NCBI RefSeq assembly: GCF_029697505.1
Contig: NZ_JARJEF010000005.1
Location: forward strand, 1-64,000
Source of the DNA: Pseudophaeobacter profundi
Lineage (GTDB): Bacteria > Pseudomonadota > Alphaproteobacteria > Rhodobacterales > Rhodobacteraceae
DNA length: 64,000 nucleotides
Direction: 5' to 3'
Shown here in pieces: positions 60,391-64,000 of this stretch. Below the pieces are notes generated by a model that saw only the letters and a program-made list of their open reading frames with translations, searched no databases and was not told the DNA's origin. The position numbers were made by a program, and so were the translations under genes. The number at the start of each line of letters is the position of its first letter. The first letter of the stretch is position 1.

Positions 60391-61562
60391 CCGGCATTTC
60401 CTTCTTTCAACCGTTGTAGAATTTCCGTGGTATGCGCCCCCAGTTCCGGGGCCGCCTGTCGCCCGCCACGCGGGGCACCGCTGAAATGCACCGGCTGTTC
60501 CGGCACGGTGAATTCCCCGAGAGCAGGATGGGCAACCGCTGTCGCCAGTTCGCGCGCCTGTACCTGGGGCGAATCCCAAGCCTGTCGCACCGAACACAGC
60601 GCAGCAGCGGGAATGCCCGCATCTGACAGCGCCGTAACCACGTTCTGCACGTCCCGCGTGGCGGCCCAGCTTTCGATATGCTGCGCCAACGCGGGTTCAT
60701 TCTGCCGCCGCAATGTGTCGCTGGCAAAGAGCGGATCTTGCGCCAGTTCCGGTGCGTCGATGGCCGTCGCAAAGGTCGCAAACAGCCGATCGTTCAGCAC
60801 CGCAACGGTAAAGCTGCCGTCTTTGGCCGGATAGGTGCCAAAGGGGGCCGAAAGCGGGTGCTTGCTGCCGGTCCGCTTTGGCGTCTCTTTGGTCATCAGC
60901 GCCCGGCAGGCCCCGACCGGCATCATGGACACGAGCGAGTCATACAGTGCCAGATCAACATGCCGCCCCTTGCCGCTGCGCGCGCGGTCAAACAGCGCCA
61001 CCATGGCGCCGAAGGCCGCAAACATGCCACCTGCCACATCGGCAAAGGCATCCCCGGCCATCATCGGCGGGCCGTCCTCTGCGCCGGTCATATCCATTAG
61101 GCCGCTCATTGCCTGGATGATGATGTCATAGGCTGGCAGGCTTCGGTTCGGACCGGTCTGGCCGAAACCGGAGACCGAGACATAGACCAAGCGGGGAAGG
61201 GCTGCGCACAGCTCATCCGGACCCAACCCAAACCGGGCCATCACGCCGGGGCGGAAGTTTTCGATGACAATATCGCACTCAGCCGCCAAGGCCCGCGCCG
61301 CGGCGGCGCCCTCAGCGGATTTCAGATCCAGAACAATGGATTTCTTGCCGCGGTTCACCGATTGGAACAGCAGGCTTTCGCCGTCCTGGAACGGGCCGAT
61401 GTGGCGATAGTCATCGCCCGAGGGCGGTTCCACCTTGATCACCTCTGCGCCGAGATCGGCCATCAGCGCGGTACAGTAGGGGCCGGCCAGCACGCGGGAA
61501 AAGTCCAAGACCCGGACCCCCTCTAGCGGTCTGTGACCCGCAGTTTCATCATGTTTGAACAT
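60387..61562 (-). CDS. CaiB/BaiF family CoA transferase (class III)
   Basis: 391 residues. RPLEGVRVLDFSRVLAGPYCTALMADLGAEVIKVE is the family start and PAYDIIIQAMSGLMDMTG holds the catalytic aspartate (about residue 170). It transfers CoA between carboxylic acids via an aspartyl-CoA intermediate. First gene of a two-gene operon divergent from a LysR regulator. Confidence 0.95.
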   Translation of the reverse strand: MFKHDETAGHRPLEGVRVLDFSRVLAGPYCTALMADLGAEVIKVEPPSGDDYRHIGPFQDGESLLFQSVNRGKKSIVLDLKSAEGAAAARALAAECDIVIENFRPGVMARFGLGPDELCAALPRLVYVSVSGFGQTGPNRSLPAYDIIIQAMSGLMDMTGAEDGPPMMAGDAFADVAGGMFAAFGAMVALFDRARSGKGRHVDLALYDSLVSMMPVGACRALMTKETPKRTGSKHPLSAPFGTYPAKDGSFTVAVLNDRLFATFATAIDAPELAQDPLFASDTLRRQNEPALAQHIESWAATRDVQNVVTALSDAGIPAAALCSVRQAWDSPQVQARELATAVAHPALGEFTVPEQPVHFSGAPRGGRQAAPELGAHTTEILQRLKEGNAG

Positions 61563-61638
61563 ATATCCACCATCAATTGCTTGCTGGAAGATAGCGCTTG
61601 TTTGGATATACTCAGAAATACAAGATGCATATAAGGGG

Positions 61639-61654
61639 TATTCAAAATTGAATA
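61639..61654. promoter_or_regulatory. Candidate operator over the LysR start
   Basis: Perfect dyad TATTCAA-AA-TTGAATA overlapping the TTG start codon and next to the ribosome site. Binding here could autoregulate the LysR gene. Confidence 0.45.
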
Positions 61655-62544
61655 TACCATTGAACTTTCGTCAGGTCGAAATCCTGCTTGCGGTTGCGGA
61701 TACCGGCAGCACTGCTGCAGCAAGCCGCGCGCTGAATACCTCGCAGCCCGCGGTTTCGCTGGCTATTACCCGCTGCGAGGAGGTCTTTGGGCAGAAGCTT
61801 TTTGTCCGCATTCCCGGTCGGGGAATGGAACTAACACCCTATGGGCAGCACAAGGTTGCGCAGCTGCGCGAGTTGGAGAAACAGGCGCGCTGGGTGCTGA
61901 GCGGCGGCGAGGGCACACCGGAATTTCTGAACCTCGGGGTGTTTTCCACCCTCGGCCCACGCTATGCACCGCAACTGGTGCGCAATTTTAAGGATACCCA
62001 TCCCAATGCTGAAATCCGCATCCTTGAAGGCGATCTGCAAACGCTGTTCGACTGGCTTAGCGAAGGCCGCCTTGATCTGGCGCTGCTATATGATTTCGGG
62101 GTGCCGTCCGATTTCGCCATCACCCCGCTGATGGCGGCGGAACCCTATGCACTGCTGCCCCTGGGGCACCGGCTGGCACAGCAGGCCAAAGTCAGCGCGC
62201 CAGAGCTGGCGCAGGAGCCGATCATCCTGATGAACCTGCCGCACAGCCGCGGTTATTTCCTGTCGTTGCTGCAAAACGCCCGGGTGCCGGTGCGGGTGGC
62301 CCATGAAACCGGTTCGATCGAAATGCTACGGTCGATGGTGGCCAATGGGTTCGGCATCGGTTTGCTTGCAACAGATCTGTCAAACGGAGCGTGCTACGAT
62401 GGCAAGGCAGTCATCCGGGTGCCGCTGGCTGGTCGACCGCCGCGGCACCAGATCGCCCTTGCCCATCGCGATATGGCGATCAAACGGCCCATCATCCAGG
62501 CTTTCACCGCCTTTGCCGAAGCCTTCTTCAGCTCGCCTCCTTGA
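61648..62544 (+). CDS. LysR-family regulator
   Basis: 298 residues from the TTG at 61648, preceded by AAGGGG at 61635-61640; upstream open frame to 61555 lies in the divergent promoter and is not coding. The helix-turn-helix is at about 1-60 (LNFRQVEILLAVADTGSTAAASRALNTSQPAVSLAI). The ligand-binding domain follows. It is divergent from the CoA-transferase / dehydrogenase operon and probably activates it in response to an acid or acyl compound. Confidence 0.9.
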   Translation: MNIPLNFRQVEILLAVADTGSTAAASRALNTSQPAVSLAITRCEEVFGQKLFVRIPGRGMELTPYGQHKVAQLRELEKQARWVLSGGEGTPEFLNLGVFSTLGPRYAPQLVRNFKDTHPNAEIRILEGDLQTLFDWLSEGRLDLALLYDFGVPSDFAITPLMAAEPYALLPLGHRLAQQAKVSAPELAQEPIILMNLPHSRGYFLSLLQNARVPVRVAHETGSIEMLRSMVANGFGIGLLATDLSNGACYDGKAVIRVPLAGRPPRHQIALAHRDMAIKRPIIQAFTAFAEAFFSSPP

Positions 62545-62681
62545 ATGCCAGGCGCACCCGGCGCGGACCCAAGGCGGCATGGGGTGCACAGGTCCGGGCC
62601 GATGGCGCGGCAGCATCCTGCCCGCCTAGGATCGACTGCGATGGCCTAGCAGTATTAACCGCCCTGATGGGGGCTGGCAGG

Positions 62682-63329
62682 TTAGAAATACTTGCCAAAG
62701 GCCTTATAATCGTCCCGGTAGACTTTCATCAGCTTTTGGCGCTGTTTTTCTGTCAGGTCGCTGGGTTTGAATTTTGGTCCCCCGGTCTGTTCCCGGCCAA
62801 CAGTGAGCGGCTGCCCGGTGCGTTCGGTGAAATCGCTGACAAACTGTGCCATTTCAGAGAGCAAATATATGCGCGAAAAATAGTCGGCATCGGCGCCAAG
62901 GAACAGCACCAGGGGCTGGGTGTGGTGGAGAATAGACGGATGTGCCTTTTGATAGTCTGCCAACCGGTCAACAAAGAGATCCAGATCTGGTGTTGGCTCT
63001 AGCTTCTGTTCCTCCAGGCCTTTCCGGGCGATCTGAAGCGAGAGCTCTTTATGGGCGATTACCCGGTTGCCATAGGCTGAAAGCAAGCGTGCAATGGGGT
63101 CCCTGACAAAAGTCGTGCGGAAATAATCTTTGATGCGATGCTCTGGGTATGCAGACCGCAACAAGGTGCGATACCCAACGTTGTGGATGTGCTTTTTGTT
63201 GCGGTTGATGGTGTATTTTTCGAATGGTCTGCCATTTTCCAACTCGAAAAACGCCAGTTTCAGAGAAGAGCACGCGACCTTTGGCGCAGCCGCATAAAAG
63301 AATTTTTGCGTGTCTAGGATTACAGTCAT
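62682..63329 (-). CDS. Sulfotransferase family protein
   Basis: 215 residues. The 5'-phosphosulfate loop is FFYAAAPKVACSSLKLAFFE (about 10-29) and the 3'-phosphate site is RTTFVRDPIARLLSAYGNRV (about 71-90). It would transfer sulfate from PAPS to a carbohydrate or lipid, probably for cell-surface polysaccharide. Divergent from a second sulfotransferase-like gene. Confidence 0.88.
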   Translation of the reverse strand: MTVILDTQKFFYAAAPKVACSSLKLAFFELENGRPFEKYTINRNKKHIHNVGYRTLLRSAYPEHRIKDYFRTTFVRDPIARLLSAYGNRVIAHKELSLQIARKGLEEQKLEPTPDLDLFVDRLADYQKAHPSILHHTQPLVLFLGADADYFSRIYLLSEMAQFVSDFTERTGQPLTVGREQTGGPKFKPSDLTEKQRQKLMKVYRDDYKAFGKYF

Positions 63330-63532
63330 GAATGTGTCTTTCCGAAGATCGAATTTCTGGCAGCCTGAGGTGGAGGTTGAGTAGTCGTATTTGCGTGTTA
63401 AGGCAATATGGCAGAGCGGCAGGTGCTCTGCGAGAGCGGTCTTTTGTGAAGGCTGGAAGGTGACGCTGTCGCACCAAAAAACCTTGCCAGAGTGGCTGGC
63501 CCTCTCGCAAAACTTGCAGTAATGGGGGCTTT

Positions 63533-64000
63533 ATGCGCAAGACACTGTACCTTCATATCGGACACTTCAAGACGGGCACGACCGCCATCCAGGAGTTCCT
63601 GGATCTGAACCCGAGATTGCTCAAACGGCATGACTTTGCGCTTGCCCAGACGACGTTGCAGTATTCCAAACATTCCGATCTTGCCTACAGCCTGTATAAG
63701 GCGGCAGGGGTTGAAACCTTTCTGCATGGCTACAATAAGCCAGAGACCCCGCAGCAGATCTGGGCGGCACTATTTGATGAGTTGCGCACCAGCAAGCACT
63801 CCCGGATGATTGTAAGCTCGGAAGAGTTCATGCGGCTTGCCTGTATTCCCAAGGCGGTCAAGACGCTGTCCAGGATTATCAAATCCGCGCGTGATATCGA
63901 CTTTAAGGTGATCGCCTTCTTGCGCCCGCCAGACAGCCATTTGCGATCCTGGTATAACCAACTGATCAAGATGGGGATGAAGACGCCCCCTTATAACGTG
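63533..64000 (+). CDS. Sulfotransferase-like protein, N-terminal part (cut by window end)
   Basis: 156 codons visible. KTLYLHIGHFKTGTTAIQEFL (residues 3-23) is the PAPS 5'-phosphosulfate loop; residues 129-137 (VIAFLRPPD) fit the 3'-phosphate site. The ATG at 63533 follows GGGGGC. It is divergent from the sulfotransferase gene at 62682; the two may modify the same surface glycan. Confidence 0.85.
   Translation, partial: MRKTLYLHIGHFKTGTTAIQEFLDLNPRLLKRHDFALAQTTLQYSKHSDLAYSLYKAAGVETFLHGYNKPETPQQIWAALFDELRTSKHSRMIVSSEEFMRLACIPKAVKTLSRIIKSARDIDFKVIAFLRPPDSHLRSWYNQLIKMGMKTPPYNV

Overview
The window is a stretch of a high-G+C alphaproteobacterial chromosome, almost certainly from the Roseobacter group of the Rhodobacteraceae. 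The evidence is the gene set and order at the right: murA, DUF2948, hisD, UPF0262, small phosphatase, infA, maf, rng, yacG, tRNA-Phe. TRAP-TAXI and dipeptide-type ABC transporters, a fused amidohydrolase catabolic cluster and paired sulfotransferases fit the same group. The species cannot be named from sequence alone.

Left part (1-33 kb): the C-terminus of elongation factor Tu with its terminator, an acyltransferase gene and tRNA-Trp, then orphan genes including a 517-residue all-helical protein. Next come a TetR-controlled RND efflux pair (4.3-9.4 kb), a Tat-exported 5'-nucleotidase-type phosphohydrolase, and a divergent catabolic locus (12.4-23.0 kb). On one side of that locus lie a GntR regulator, a flavin reductase and an Asp/Glu/hydantoin-type racemase. 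On the other side lie a five-component ABC importer and two amidohydrolases, the second of which has lost its metal-binding HxH motif. A truncated polysaccharide deacetylase marks the junction with a TAXI-type TRAP transporter locus (23.2-27.3 kb). A LysR-controlled operon follows (VOC protein, SDR, MFS exporter, Old Yellow Enzyme, cupin, MDR-type reductase; 27.3-33.0 kb) that looks like an electrophile or quinone detoxification unit.

The centre (33.4-50.3 kb) is a tandem array of integrative elements at a tRNA-Phe(GAA) gene. From left to right it contains an IS21-type istB relic; a 230-bp relic carrying the 5' end of an integrase gene (with a nonsense codon) and the 3' part of tRNA-Phe; Element 1; a complete tRNA-Phe copy; Element 2; and a second complete tRNA-Phe. 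Element 1 (33.8-42.65 kb) is a mobilizable element with a P4-type integrase, a RepA-like ATPase, a MobQ-like oriT and relaxase with a nested mob gene, and an AlpA regulator. Its cargo is an XRE-ImmA/IrrE protein with a partner gene behind a 46-bp palindrome, facing an operon of a dual-OB-type protein and two DUF488 proteins. Element 2 (42.73-50.19 kb) is visibly A+T-richer. It encodes a Cre-like integrase, a serine recombinase, a GIY-YIG nuclease and an unannotated protein in which I can see the three palm motifs of family-A / T7-type single-subunit polymerases.

Right part (50.3-64 kb): conserved housekeeping genes with a nitrilase-family gene and a gene-free stretch wedged between infA and the phosphatase gene, then murA with a 51-codon gene upstream, tRNA-Thr(GGT), an acyl-CoA dehydrogenase / CoA-transferase pair with a divergent LysR gene, and two divergent sulfotransferase-like genes, the last one cut by the window edge.

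The observations I consider most worth testing are the polymerase-like protein and its leader terminator (45.9-47.3 kb), the XRE-ImmA / DUF488 / dual-OB cargo with its palindrome (38.8-42.4 kb), the three-step tRNA-Phe island array, and the MobQ-like oriT with the nested gene. All functional statements are from reading the sequence and memory of protein families; no database search was run.
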